Source: Bacillota bacterium
GTDB lineage: Bacteria > Bacillota > Clostridia > Lachnospirales > Lachnospiraceae
Assembly: GCA_023442465.1 (NCBI GenBank)
Contig: JAEZZQ010000047.1
Coordinates: forward strand, 76,752-140,751
Direction of reading: 5' to 3'
Length of the DNA stretch: 64,000 bases
This document shows, piece by piece, positions 19,286-27,847 of this stretch. Both the position numbers and the translations under genes were made by a program. Under the pieces are notes generated by a model. It made no database searches. It saw only the letters and a list, made by a program, of their open reading frames with translations, and was not told where the DNA came from. How positions within the stretch are numbered: position 1 is the first letter of the stretch; the number at the start of each line of letters is the position of its first letter.

Positions 19286-19339
19286 GAGTAAAGAACACTC
19301 AAAAGAGTAAAGAACACTCAAAAGAGTAAAGAACACTTA
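19286..19339 (+). repeat. Three tandem GAGTAAAGAACACTC hairpin repeats upstream of ytfQ
   Basis: Three direct repeats of a 19-base unit GAGTAAAGAACACTCAAAA start at 19286, 19305 and 19324, the last one incomplete (ending ACACTTA). Each unit contains a small inverted repeat GAGT/ACTC, so the array can be a row of operator sites or of RNA hairpins. A related pair lies at 38307-38344 before another sugar-transport gene. The array ends 37 bases before the ytfQ start. Confidence 0.6.
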
Positions 19340-19376
19340 TGCCGGATGTACCAAAACACTATAAGGAGGGTATTTA

Positions 19377-20462
19377 ATGAAAAAGAAACTTTTAAGCGTT
19401 ATTCTTGCAACGGCAATGGTAGCAACTATGATGGGTTGCGGCAGCGCTACTTCCGAACCGGCAGCGGCTCCTGCAGCTGAAGAAGCAGCACCTGCTAAAG
19501 AAGAGGCTCCTGCAGAAGAAGTAGCAGAAGAAGTAGCAGAAGAACCGGCAGCAGAGGAAGCTTCCGACGATTTGATCGTTGTAGGTTACGCACAGGTTGG
19601 AGCAGAATCCGACTGGAGAACAGCTAACACGGAATCTTTTAAGACGACCTTTACAGAAGAAAACGGATATCAGTTGATTTTTGACGATGCACAGCAGAAA
19701 CAAGAAAACCAGATTAAGGCAATTCGTTCCTTTATTCAGCAGGAAGTTGATTATATCGTAGTAGCTCCCGTAGTTGAAACCGGATGGGAAACCGTTTTGG
19801 AAGAAGCTAAAGAAGCAGGCATTCCGGTAATCCTTTCCGACAGAATGATGGACGTTTCGGATGATTCCTTATATGAGTGCTGGGTAGGCGGTAACTTCGT
19901 AAAAGAAGGTTCTGATGCAGCAGCTTGGTTAAAAACATACTTAGAAGGTCAGGGAAGAGGAGATGAAGAAATCAACATCGTTACTCTTCAGGGAACAATC
20001 GGTGCTTCTGCTCAGGTTGGGCGTACGGACGGTTTCGCAAGCGGAATGCAGGACAACTGGGTTATGTTAGACAAACAGACCGGCGAATTCACACAGTCCA
20101 AGGGTCAGGAAGTTATGGAGTCTTTCTTGAAGAAGTATCCTGATATCGACGTAGTTGTTTGTGAAAACGATAACATGGCATTCGGTGCAATCGACGCTAT
20201 CAAAGCAGCAGGTAAAACATGCGGACCGGAAGGCGATATCACGATTATTTCCTTCGACGCAGTGGCAGCAGCTTTTGACTCTATGATCGCAGGCGATATG
20301 AATGCAGACTTCGAGTGTAACCCTCTTCACGGCCCCCGTGTAGCTGAGATCATTCAGAAGCTGGAAGCTGGCGAAAGCGTTGAGAAGATTCAGTATGTAG
20401 ATGAAGCTTACTTCGATACATCCATGGACGTTGCAGCAATCAAAGAGACACGTGCATATTAA
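19377..20462 (+). CDS. ytfQ: Galactofuranose-type sugar ABC transporter, substrate-binding lipoprotein
   Basis: A 361-residue sugar-binding lipoprotein of the ribose/galactose (Peripla_BP_4) class. The lipoprotein signal ends at Cys21 (MMGC). An Ala/Glu/Pro-rich spacer (about 22-64) follows, then the binding domain. Its sequence closely recalls E. coli YtfQ: GYAQVGAESDWRTANTES, DAQQKQENQIKAIRSF, VAPVVETGWE, LQGTIGASAQVGRTDGF and SKGQEVMESF all match the galactofuranose-binding pattern. AAGGAGG precedes the ATG. A hairpin separates it from the ATPase gene, which would allow higher expression. Sugar specificity is inferred from homology. Confidence 0.88.
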   Translation: MKKKLLSVILATAMVATMMGCGSATSEPAAAPAAEEAAPAKEEAPAEEVAEEVAEEPAAEEASDDLIVVGYAQVGAESDWRTANTESFKTTFTEENGYQLIFDDAQQKQENQIKAIRSFIQQEVDYIVVAPVVETGWETVLEEAKEAGIPVILSDRMMDVSDDSLYECWVGGNFVKEGSDAAAWLKTYLEGQGRGDEEINIVTLQGTIGASAQVGRTDGFASGMQDNWVMLDKQTGEFTQSKGQEVMESFLKKYPDIDVVVCENDNMAFGAIDAIKAAGKTCGPEGDITIISFDAVAAAFDSMIAGDMNADFECNPLHGPRVAEIIQKLEAGESVEKIQYVDEAYFDTSMDVAAIKETRAY

Positions 20463-20497
20463 TATTAGTGGTTGACATTAACTAAGAAATGCAAGGG

Positions 20498-20535
20498 CGG
20501 CGGGTGGAGAGTCTGGAATGGATTCTTCCCCGCCG
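20498..20535 (+). terminator. Hairpin between ytfQ and ytfR (probable attenuator)
   Basis: Stem CGGCGGG / CCCGCCG with further partial pairing inside and no real T-run. It probably reduces read-through or protects the ytfQ message. TATAAT follows directly at 20541. Confidence 0.5.
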
Positions 20536-20540
20536 TATTC

Positions 20541-20577
20541 TATAATAAGGAAAGCGCTCCTGTTACATAAAGAATGG
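20541..20577. promoter_or_regulatory. Inverted-repeat site 2 with AGGAAAGCGCTCCT core
   Basis: Core AGGAAAGCGCTCCT (20548-20561) with imperfect flanking arms; TATAAT overlaps the left side. The following 45 bases (TGCGCAG-TACG, then GTGGCAAAG) also resemble the sequence after site 1 at 12731, so these are related copies rather than a chance core match. Candidate operator for the ytfR-ytfT-yjfF genes. Confidence 0.45.
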
Positions 20578-20665
20578 ATGCGCAGATACGCAAGGTAGTG
20601 GCAAAGATATAATATGAGATGATGAAAAGGTATGGCAGATTTTTTAAGGAAGGAATGAAGCCCAA

Positions 20666-22204
20666 ATGGAAAACAGCCGTAAGGAAAATAAAATCGTATT
20701 GACGATGCGCCATATTAATAAGAATTTCCCCGGAGTCGTTGCTTTGGAAAACGTGGACTTTACTTTAAGGGCAGGAGAAATCCACGCCTTAATGGGAGAA
20801 AACGGTGCGGGAAAATCCACATTAATCAAGGTGCTCACCGGAGTAGAGGAATTCGAATCGGGAGAAATAAAAATAGATGAAAGCTCCCATCCGATTATCA
20901 ATAAATCGCCGCAGGAGGCACAGGCAAACGGTATCAGTACTGTATATCAGGAGGTCAATCTTTGTCCGAATCTTTCCGTGGCAGAGAATTTGTTTATCGG
21001 CAGGGAACCGAAGAAATTCGGGGCAATTGACTGGAAAACCATGAACAAAAAGTCTAATGAAGTTTTAGGCAGTCTGGATATAAATATAGATGTAACGAAG
21101 ACGCTGGACAATTATTCCATAGCCTTGCAGCAGATGATAGCTATTGCCAGGGCGGTGGATATGTCCGCAAAGGTTCTTATTTTGGATGAACCTACCTCCT
21201 CTCTGGATGACGGAGAAGTGGAGAAGCTTTTTGCCTTGATGAGAAAGTTAAAGGCGCAAGGAGTAGGAATTATATTCGTTACCCACTTTTTGGAGCAGGT
21301 ATACGAAGTGTGCGACCGCATAACGGTGCTTAGAAACGGAGCTCTGGTAGGAGAATTCGAAGTGGAGAAGCTGCCGAGAGTCCGTCTCGTTGCGGAGATG
21401 ATGGGTAAGGATTTCGACGATCTCGCAGCCATCAAAAAGAGCGGAGAGGGAACGGGCAAGGTTGGCGAAGAAGTGGTGATCGATGCGAAAAAACTGTATC
21501 ATACAGGAACGATTAAGCCCTTTGACATTCAGATACACAGGGGTGAGGTAATCGGGCTTACGGGTCTTTTGGGTTCAGGACGCAGCGAGCTGGCACGGGC
21601 GATCTACGGTGCAGATAAGGCCGACGGCGGAGACCTTTTTGTAAAAGGACAGAAGCTGTTGGTAGGCGCACCCATCGATGCGATGCAGGCAGGAATGGCT
21701 TATCTGCCGGAGAACAGAAAGGAAGAGGGTATTATTGCGGACCTTTCTGTAAGAGAGAACATCATTATCGCGCTGCAGGCGAAAAAGGGTATATTTAAGC
21801 TGCTCAGCAAGAAAGAGCAGGAAGAATTTACCGATAAGTACATAGACCTTTTACAGATTAAGACGGCGAATAGAGAGGTTCCGATCAAACAGCTTTCAGG
21901 AGGCAATCAGCAGAAGGTGATCCTGGGAAGATGGCTGCTTACCAACCCTGATTTCATCATTTTGGATGAGCCTACCAGAGGTATCGATATCGGTACGAAG
22001 ACAGAGATTCAGAAGCTTGTACTTAAGCTGGCGGGAGAAGGTATGGCGGTTATGTTCATTTCCTCCGAAATCGAAGAGATGCTTCGTACTTGTTCAAGAA
22101 TGGCAGTTCTAAGAGACGGCTGGAAAGTAGGAGAGCTCGGAGACAGCGAGCTTTCTCAGGAAGGCGTCATGAAAGCGATAGCGGGAGGTGGAAGTGATGA
22201 ATAA
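20666..22204 (+). CDS. ytfR: Sugar ABC transporter ATP-binding protein (double ATPase)
   Basis: A 512-residue ATPase with two fused ABC domains, as in RbsA/MglA/YtfR. The first domain has Walker A GENGAGKST and Walker B VLILDEPTSSLD. The second has the degenerate Walker A GLLGSGRSE usual for the family, signature LSGGNQQK and Walker B FIILDEPTRGID. The signature of the first half is weak (NYSIALQQM), as is common in this group. GGAAGGAATG precedes the ATG. It drives import through the two permeases encoded next. Confidence 0.9.
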   Translation: MENSRKENKIVLTMRHINKNFPGVVALENVDFTLRAGEIHALMGENGAGKSTLIKVLTGVEEFESGEIKIDESSHPIINKSPQEAQANGISTVYQEVNLCPNLSVAENLFIGREPKKFGAIDWKTMNKKSNEVLGSLDINIDVTKTLDNYSIALQQMIAIARAVDMSAKVLILDEPTSSLDDGEVEKLFALMRKLKAQGVGIIFVTHFLEQVYEVCDRITVLRNGALVGEFEVEKLPRVRLVAEMMGKDFDDLAAIKKSGEGTGKVGEEVVIDAKKLYHTGTIKPFDIQIHRGEVIGLTGLLGSGRSELARAIYGADKADGGDLFVKGQKLLVGAPIDAMQAGMAYLPENRKEEGIIADLSVRENIIIALQAKKGIFKLLSKKEQEEFTDKYIDLLQIKTANREVPIKQLSGGNQQKVILGRWLLTNPDFIILDEPTRGIDIGTKTEIQKLVLKLAGEGMAVMFISSEIEEMLRTCSRMAVLRDGWKVGELGDSELSQEGVMKAIAGGGSDE

Positions 22205-23258
22205 TGCGAAAAATACATTGAAGAGGCTGACGGGATATAAACTTTTCCTGCCGTTTCTATGCTTGGCGCTGGTGCTTCTTATTAACGTCATCAAGACGCC
22301 CACCTTTTTTGCAATAACGATTAATAATGGAGTATTTTACGGATATATCATCGACGTTATAAACCGCGCCAGTGAGCTGGTAATCCTCGCAGTAGGCATG
22401 ACATTGGTAGTCGCGGCTTCCGGAGGTACGGATATTTCAGTAGGCGCGGTCAGCGCCCTGGCAGGGGCCCTCTGCTGCTTCGTTCTTTCGGGCGGTCAGC
22501 AGACGGTAAATGAATACCATGCTCCCTATATACTGGGAGTGCTGGCAGCGATGGTGATAGGTATCATATGCGGTGCATGGAACGGATTTTTAGTGGCTAA
22601 GATGAAGATTCAGCCCATGGTTGCCACTCTGATTTTATTTACAGCCGGCCGCGGTATCGCGCAGCTTATTACGGAAGGACAGATGATTTACGTGCGCGTG
22701 GATCATTTCAAGAAGCTCGGAGGCTTCATAGACGGAGTTCCCCTTCCCACACCGGTATTTGCCGCGATTCTCGTAGTAATACTGACGATGCTCTTATTGA
22801 AGAAAACGGCACTGGGACTTTATATTGAGACGGTAGGTATCAATGCCAAGGCAGCAAGGCTGGTGGGACTTAATTCCACGATGATACAGTTCTTGACTTA
22901 TGCTTACTGCGGTTTGTGTGCCGGTATTGCGGGACTCATCATCACCTCCAGAGTATATTCTATCGATGCGAATAACGCGGGACTGAATATGGAACTGGAT
23001 GCGATCCTGGCGGTGGCACTGGGAGGAAACAGTCTCGGAGGCGGTAAATTTTCCCTGGCAGGAAGCGTAATTGGAGCTTACACGATTCAGGCGCTTACCA
23101 CCACGTTGTACGCTATGGGCGTATCGGCGGACCAGATTCCGGTATACAAAGCTATCGTAGTTGTGATTATCGTATCTTTGCAGTCTCCCGAGCTTTCGAA
23201 GCTTTGGAAGAACGCAAAGAAGAAAATCGGCGGCGGCGCTAGAAAGAAGGTGGCATAA
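22197..23258 (+). CDS. ytfT: Sugar ABC transporter permease, YtfT type
   Basis: A 353-residue membrane permease of the BPD_transp_2 (RbsC-like) family with about eight to ten hydrophobic helices. The conserved segment MTLVVAASGGTDISVGAV is visible near residue 80, and an LGGNSLGGGKFSLAGS loop near the C-terminus. I chose ATG 22197, which overlaps the ytfR end by eight bases and has GGAGG eight bases upstream; the GTG at 22188 is less likely. It forms a heterodimeric channel with the following YjfF-like protein. Confidence 0.9.
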   Translation: MNNAKNTLKRLTGYKLFLPFLCLALVLLINVIKTPTFFAITINNGVFYGYIIDVINRASELVILAVGMTLVVAASGGTDISVGAVSALAGALCCFVLSGGQQTVNEYHAPYILGVLAAMVIGIICGAWNGFLVAKMKIQPMVATLILFTAGRGIAQLITEGQMIYVRVDHFKKLGGFIDGVPLPTPVFAAILVVILTMLLLKKTALGLYIETVGINAKAARLVGLNSTMIQFLTYAYCGLCAGIAGLIITSRVYSIDANNAGLNMELDAILAVALGGNSLGGGKFSLAGSVIGAYTIQALTTTLYAMGVSADQIPVYKAIVVVIIVSLQSPELSKLWKNAKKKIGGGARKKVA

Positions 23259-24271
23259 TGAAGAAATTCAAACTGGAAGGCAATCAATTCCTGCTTCTCA
23301 TTACGATTTTGCTGTTTTTTATCATGTATGCCATCGGATTGATTGTATTTAGAGATAATAATTTCGGAAGACTTCAGGTATTTTTGAACCTGTTCATTTC
23401 CAACGCAGGCCTGATCGTCATCGCGGTATCCATGACGATGGTGCTCATTACCGGCGGTATCGATATTTCAGTAGGCTCCGTAGTGGCCATGACTTGTATG
23501 CTCCTGGCATGGATGATGGAAAAGCAGGGTATCGGAGCAGTACCTGCCGTTATCATCGTGCTTTTGATAGGAATCGTATTCGGTCTGGTTCAGGGCTTCC
23601 TCATCGCCTATTTGAAAATTCAGCCATTTATCGTTACTTTGGCGGGCATGTTCTTTGCAAGAGGTATGACGGCCATTATTAGTACGGAGATGATAAGCAT
23701 CAAAAACGAACTGTTCCTAAGCTGGGCACAGGAGAAAATATATTTTCCCTTCGGCGGATATGTGAATAAGAAGGGTGTTACCATAAATCCGTATATTTAT
23801 CCGAGCGTTGTACTGGCACTGTTAGTACTGGTCATTGTATTTATCATGTTAAAATATACGAAGTTCGGACGCTCCATCTATGCAGTAGGCGGAAACGAGC
23901 AATCCGCCCTTTTAATGGGACTTAACGTAAGAAGAACAAAGCTGAAGGTGTATATTATCGATGGCTTCCTGGCGGCCTTCGGCGGATTCTTATTCTGTCT
24001 GAATACCTGCTCCGGCTTCGTAGAGCAGGCCAAGGGTTTTGAAATGGAAGCGATTGCCGGCGCCGTAATCGGCGGAACGCTTCTTACCGGCGGCGTGGGT
24101 AATGTCATCGGCAGCTTGTTCGGCGTATTGATCAAAGGAACGATAGAAACGTTCATTACCTTCCAGGGGACCTTGTCCTCTTGGTGGACCAAAATCACGA
24201 TAGCAGCATTGCTAGCCTTTTTCATCATACTCCAGAGCCTATTTGCCAAGGCGAAGGAGAAACGTAAGTAG
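23258..24271 (+). CDS. yjfF: Sugar ABC transporter permease, YjfF type
   Basis: The second permease (337 residues), also BPD_transp_2, with the family segment VLITGGIDISVGSVVAM near residue 65 and VIGGTLLTGGVGNVIGS near the C-terminus. Its ATG overlaps the previous stop (TAATG), a sign of coupled translation. The order ytfQ-R-T-yjfF is the same as in the galactofuranose importer of E. coli, supporting the assignment. The stop codon is followed at once by a palindrome (GTTCCGGTATACCGGAAC at 24271-24288) and a strong hairpin. Confidence 0.9.
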   Translation: MKKFKLEGNQFLLLITILLFFIMYAIGLIVFRDNNFGRLQVFLNLFISNAGLIVIAVSMTMVLITGGIDISVGSVVAMTCMLLAWMMEKQGIGAVPAVIIVLLIGIVFGLVQGFLIAYLKIQPFIVTLAGMFFARGMTAIISTEMISIKNELFLSWAQEKIYFPFGGYVNKKGVTINPYIYPSVVLALLVLVIVFIMLKYTKFGRSIYAVGGNEQSALLMGLNVRRTKLKVYIIDGFLAAFGGFLFCLNTCSGFVEQAKGFEMEAIAGAVIGGTLLTGGVGNVIGSLFGVLIKGTIETFITFQGTLSSWWTKITIAALLAFFIILQSLFAKAKEKRK

Positions 24272-24319
24272 TTCCGGTATACCGGAACTGCGCAAGGGGA
24301 ATCCTAAGGATTCCCCTTG
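24271..24319 (+). terminator. Palindrome plus strong hairpin after yjfF
   Basis: A perfect 18-base palindrome (24271-24288) overlaps the last base of the yjfF stop. It is followed by stem CAAGGGGAATCC / GGATTCCCCTTG with loop TAA (24293-24319) and a short T-rich tail. Together these should end the importer transcript. Confidence 0.75.
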
Positions 24320-24320
24320 T

Positions 24321-24361
24321 TATTTAATGTAATAGAAAAGCGCTCCCATTGCATTAAATGG
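24321..24361. promoter_or_regulatory. Inverted-repeat site 3 with AGAAAAGCGCTCCC core
   Basis: Core AAAAGCGCTCCC (24336-24347) lies in a long imperfect inverted repeat: ATTTAATGTAATAG on the left pairs with CCATTGCATTAAAT on the right. It is the third copy of the site seen at 12731 and 20548 and lies upstream of the transketolase genes. Confidence 0.45.
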
Positions 24362-24514
24362 AATTTTTACTGCCATTTAAGGTAAAACTGCTGAAAGAAG
24401 TCTGTGAATTGGCAGAATTTATTTCATGTTACGATATAGACGGGAAATTTAATATGTGGTAGAGTAGTTTAGTAAAGTGTTTTAGTAAATGCGGTTTATT
24501 TTTGGAGGAAAAAG

Positions 24515-25351
24515 ATGGAGAATTTAGAATTACAAAAAAAAGCCAATGAAGTGCGAAAAGGAATCGTTACAGCGGTTCATAGTGCAAAAGCCGGACATCC
24601 GGGCGGCTCATTGTCGGCGGCAGATGTATTTACCTATCTGTACTACGAAGAAATGAACGTAGACCCGCAGAACCCTAAGATGGAAAATAGAGACAGATTC
24701 GTATTGTCCAAGGGACATACTGCGCCGGGATTATATTCCACATTAGCCCACAAGGGTTATTTCCCCGTGGAGGATTTGAAGACACTGCGCATGCTTGGTT
24801 CTTATTTGCAAGGACATCCGGATATGAAGCATATTCCGGGAGTAGATATGTCCAGCGGTTCTTTGGGACAAGGAATATCTGCAGCGGTAGGAATGGCACT
24901 TGGAGCTAAATTGGACGGAAAAGATTTCCGCGTATATACACTTCTGGGAGACGGAGAGCTTCAGGAGGGACAGGTATGGGAAGCAGCTATGCTCGCCGGG
25001 CATAGAAAGCTGGATAATCTGGTAGCGATCATAGATAATAACGGTTTACAGATTGACGGTAAGGTAGACGATGTATGTTCTCCTTATCCGATAGATAAAA
25101 AATTCGAGGCATTTAACTTTCACGTAATCAATGCCGATGCACATGACTTCGACGATCTCAGAAGGGCGTTCAAAGAGGCTCGTGAAACGAAAGGAATGCC
25201 TACGGCAATCGTTGTACACAGCGTAAAGGGCAAAGGCGTTTCCTTTATGGAAAATAAGGCGGCATGGCATGGCACAGCGCCTAACGACGAGCAGTTCGCG
25301 GTAGCGATGGCAGACTTGGAAAGGATTGGTGAAGAATTATGTCAGAAGTAA
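24515..25351 (+). CDS. Transketolase, N-terminal subunit
   Basis: A 278-residue thiamine-diphosphate-binding half of a split transketolase. Visible are AKAGHPGGSLS, the FVLSKGHTAPGLY active-site region and the ThDP/Mg motif GDGELQEGQVWEA...NN. It transfers two-carbon units between sugar phosphates in the non-oxidative pentose phosphate pathway, together with the C-terminal subunit encoded next. GGAGGAAAAAG lies before the ATG. The gene overlaps its partner by 13 bases, indicating translational coupling and a 1:1 ratio. Split transketolases are common in Firmicutes. Confidence 0.93.
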   Translation: MENLELQKKANEVRKGIVTAVHSAKAGHPGGSLSAADVFTYLYYEEMNVDPQNPKMENRDRFVLSKGHTAPGLYSTLAHKGYFPVEDLKTLRMLGSYLQGHPDMKHIPGVDMSSGSLGQGISAAVGMALGAKLDGKDFRVYTLLGDGELQEGQVWEAAMLAGHRKLDNLVAIIDNNGLQIDGKVDDVCSPYPIDKKFEAFNFHVINADAHDFDDLRRAFKEARETKGMPTAIVVHSVKGKGVSFMENKAAWHGTAPNDEQFAVAMADLERIGEELCQK

Positions 25352-26283
25352 AGAAGATTGCAACGAGAGAAAGCTATGGCAATGCGCTTGCGGAGCTTGG
25401 AGCGCAGTTTCCTGATCTGGTGGTTCTGGATGCCGATTTGGCGGCTGCTACAAAGACCAGCGTTTTTCAGAAAGCTTTCCCCGAAAGACATATAGACTGC
25501 GGAATCGCAGAATGTAACATGGTAGGCATCGGAGCAGGACTTTCTACAGTAGGAAAGATTCCTTTTGTGAGCACCTTCGCAATGTTTGCGGCAGGGCGTG
25601 CTTTCGAGCAGGTGCGCAACTCCCTGGGTTATCCCCATTTGAACGTAAAAATCGGAGCGACTCATGCGGGCGTTACCGTAGGCGAGGACGGAGCTTCCCA
25701 CCAGTGCAACGAGGACATCGCGCTGATGAGAACGATTCCGGGCATGATAGTTATGAACCCTGCGGACGACGTAGAAGCGAAGGCGGCGGTAAGAGCTGCG
25801 ATCGAGCACGACGGACCGGTATATCTGCGTTTCGGAAGAGCAGCCTGCCCGGTTATCAACGACAGACCGGATTATAAATTTGAGATAGGAAAAGGAACTT
25901 TGCTCAGAGAGGGTACGGACGTAACCATCGTAGCTACGGGAATCTGCGTAAGCAGCGCTCTGGAAGCCGCTGAGAAGCTTGCGGAAGAAGGTGTCAGTGC
26001 AGAGGTAATCAATATCTGCACGATCAAGCCTTTGGACGAGGAACTTATTATAGCTTCTGCGAAGAAGACGGGTAAGGTAGTTACCGCTGAGGAGCATTCC
26101 GTAATCGGAGGACTTGGAAGCGCAGTATGCGACGCATTATCCGCAGCAGCTCCCACACCGGTCAAAAAGGTTGGTATGCAGGACGTATTCGGCGAATCCG
26201 GCCCGGCTATGGCACTGTTAGAAAAATACGGTTTAGATGGCACAGGCGTATATAAATCGGTAAAAGAGTTCATCGGAAAGTGA
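25339..26283 (+). CDS. Transketolase, C-terminal subunit
   Basis: A 314-residue second half of transketolase containing the pyrimidine-binding domain (IDCGIAECNMVGIGAGLS and PFVSTFAMFAAGRAFEQ) and the C-terminal transketolase domain (VTIVATGICVSSALEAAEKL). It forms the active enzyme with the preceding subunit. Its stop is followed 8 bases later by the rpe start, so pentose phosphate enzymes and the upstream sugar importer appear to be organised as one metabolic neighbourhood, even though a terminator separates the importer from the enzymes. Confidence 0.93.
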   Translation: MSEVKKIATRESYGNALAELGAQFPDLVVLDADLAAATKTSVFQKAFPERHIDCGIAECNMVGIGAGLSTVGKIPFVSTFAMFAAGRAFEQVRNSLGYPHLNVKIGATHAGVTVGEDGASHQCNEDIALMRTIPGMIVMNPADDVEAKAAVRAAIEHDGPVYLRFGRAACPVINDRPDYKFEIGKGTLLREGTDVTIVATGICVSSALEAAEKLAEEGVSAEVINICTIKPLDEELIIASAKKTGKVVTAEEHSVIGGLGSAVCDALSAAAPTPVKKVGMQDVFGESGPAMALLEKYGLDGTGVYKSVKEFIGK

Positions 26284-26291
26284 GAGAGAAA

Positions 26292-26954
26292 ATGCTGATA
26301 TTATCACCGTCTATTCTGGCAGCAGATTTTTCTGTATTAGGAAAGCAGATAAAGGTAGTGCAGGAGGCAGGAGCACAGTACCTTCACGTGGATGTTATGG
26401 ACGGAAGCTTTGTGCCTTCCATATCCTTCGGCATGCCGGTCATCAGCTCCATAAGGGGAACGTCGGACATTATTTTCGATGTACACCTGATGATTGCATC
26501 ACCTGAGCGCTATATAGAGGAATTTGCGAAATGCGGAGCGGATATTATCACCTTTCATCTGGAAGCGGTGCGGGATCCCGGAGTCGTAATCGACAAGATA
26601 CACGCCCTCGGAAAGAAGGCGGGTATATCTATAAAGCCTGCAACTCCTATAGAAGCAGTTCTTCCATACTTGGATGAGTTGGATATGCTGCTGGTAATGA
26701 CTGTGGAACCGGGCTTCGGCGGACAAGCCTACATTCCTGAATCCACAGAGCGCATCAGGCAGGCTCGTAAGTTCGTGGAGGAAAGAGGCCTTAGTACGGA
26801 TATTCAAGTGGACGGAGGCATCACTGCAGACAACGTACACGTCGTACTGGAGGCAGGAGCAAACGTGATTGTCGCGGGTTCGGCGATTTTCAGGGGTGAT
26901 ATAGGGCAGAATGTGAAGGATATGCTGAAATCATTTGAGGCATTTCAAAAATAG
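26292..26954 (+). CDS. rpe: Ribulose-phosphate 3-epimerase
   Basis: A 220-residue TIM-barrel enzyme interconverting ribulose 5-phosphate and xylulose 5-phosphate. Hallmarks are LSPSILAADF at the N-terminus, HVDVMDGSFVPSISFG, EPGFGGQ and VDGGI with metal-binding His and Asp residues in the expected places. I chose ATG 26292 because the protein then starts MLILSPSILAADF, as in the family; GTG at 26280 overlapping the transketolase stop would add four residues. It is last in the transketolase operon and followed by a strong terminator. Confidence 0.93.
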   Translation: MLILSPSILAADFSVLGKQIKVVQEAGAQYLHVDVMDGSFVPSISFGMPVISSIRGTSDIIFDVHLMIASPERYIEEFAKCGADIITFHLEAVRDPGVVIDKIHALGKKAGISIKPATPIEAVLPYLDELDMLLVMTVEPGFGGQAYIPESTERIRQARKFVEERGLSTDIQVDGGITADNVHVVLEAGANVIVAGSAIFRGDIGQNVKDMLKSFEAFQK

Positions 26955-27007
26955 ATATATTAAGATGATTCGTTAAATGAATCAGGTAAATTGAGTGAGA
27001 CATTAGA

Positions 27008-27055
27008 AATCTCCGCCTTTCTGTTTTGAGTTTTGGGAAAGGCGGAGATTTTTTG
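27008..27055 (+). terminator. Rho-independent terminator after rpe
   Basis: A perfect 14-bp stem AATCTCCGCCTTTC / GAAAGGCGGAGATT followed by TTTT. Confidence 0.85.
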
Positions 27056-27173
27056 TGAATAGGTATCGCCGGATTTACAAACTATGTGGAAATGTAGCAA
27101 AAAACGTGATATAATTTTCTCGTTAATTTGAAAACTGATATAAGATGAATTTATAATACATGGGGATTTTAAG

Positions 27174-27629
27174 ATGCACTTGGGCTGCGTTTATTTGATA
27201 GTCAATGACTTTGAAAAATCGATCGATTTTTATGAAAAACTGCTGCAATTTCCTGTCACAAGACGTAATATGGATAGATTTGCGATGTTTTCTTTTGAAG
27301 GAAATTGTATTTCGTTGATGAATGGCCATTTTGATAAGGGTAATCCTGATAAAGTAGTACATAAGGGAGAATATTCCGATATGTTTGATGATTTGGAGTC
27401 TATAGCTCTGGCACCAAACACCCATAAATTTGTATTTAATTTTTGGACTGAGGATTTGCAGAAGGAATATGAGCGGATAGAATTTTTAAACATTACAGGG
27501 AATTTAACAAAGATCAAATATGTGTGCAATGTATCCCCTTATTATTTTTTCCAATTCACCGATCCGGACGGTAATATTATTGAGGTTACAGGTGAATATA
27601 CGCCGAAAGCGGATGAGTTCGATGAATGA
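27174..27629 (+). CDS. VOC-family (glyoxalase/bleomycin-resistance-like) protein
   Basis: A 151-residue vicinal-oxygen-chelate protein. The N-terminal half begins HLGCVYLIVNDFEKSIDFYEKLL, the typical beta-alpha start, and the C-terminal half ends FTDPDGNIIEVTGEY with the conserved DPDGN.IE motif. Two probable metal ligands (His2 and the Glu of IIEV) are visible. The substrate cannot be predicted; VOC proteins include dioxygenases, lyases and resistance proteins. It stands alone upstream of an attenuator-controlled exporter in the same direction. Confidence 0.8.
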   Translation: MHLGCVYLIVNDFEKSIDFYEKLLQFPVTRRNMDRFAMFSFEGNCISLMNGHFDKGNPDKVVHKGEYSDMFDDLESIALAPNTHKFVFNFWTEDLQKEYERIEFLNITGNLTKIKYVCNVSPYYFFQFTDPDGNIIEVTGEYTPKADEFDE

Positions 27630-27722
27630 TATTTTCACGTCACTAAAAACGGAATATGAAGTAATGTAAATAACGCCAAGTTAAAGTTATATGATTTTTA
27701 TAAATTTAGAGGAGGATAAGAA

Positions 27723-27764
27723 ATGATTCTTTGTATTGTTTCAGCTCCATGCAAGGTCTATTAG
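27723..27764 (+). CDS. 13-residue leader peptide of MFS exporter
   Basis: A short frame MILCIVSAPCKVY with an excellent ribosome binding site (GAGGAGGATAAGAA directly before the ATG), 83 bases before the exporter gene. Its last codons lie inside the left arms of two mutually exclusive hairpins. This is the standard arrangement for ribosome-stalling attenuation of antibiotic resistance genes. That it is translated is inferred from the SD sequence and context. Confidence 0.6.
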   Translation: MILCIVSAPCKVY

Positions 27765-27806
27765 GACTGACTCGCATGGAGACAAAATAAGTCCCATAGA
27801 CTTTGC
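27745..27806 (+). promoter_or_regulatory. Attenuator with competing hairpins upstream of MFS exporter
   Basis: Hairpin A: CTCCATGC (27745-27752) pairs with GCATGGAG (27774-27781). Hairpin B: GCAAGGTCTATTAGGACT (27751-27768) pairs, with few mismatches, with AGTCCCATAGACTTTGC (27790-27806). The two share bases, so they compete. Ribosome position on the leader peptide would decide which forms. Confidence 0.6.
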
Positions 27807-27847
27807 ATCCGGAACTAATAACTTAAATTAAAAGGAGCAAAGTCAAA

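Noticed and set aside
20541..20577. A CcpA catabolite (cre) site
   Set aside because: The core matches only part of the cre consensus (the outer positions fail), and the longer shared flanks of the three sites are better explained by another regulator or a repeat.
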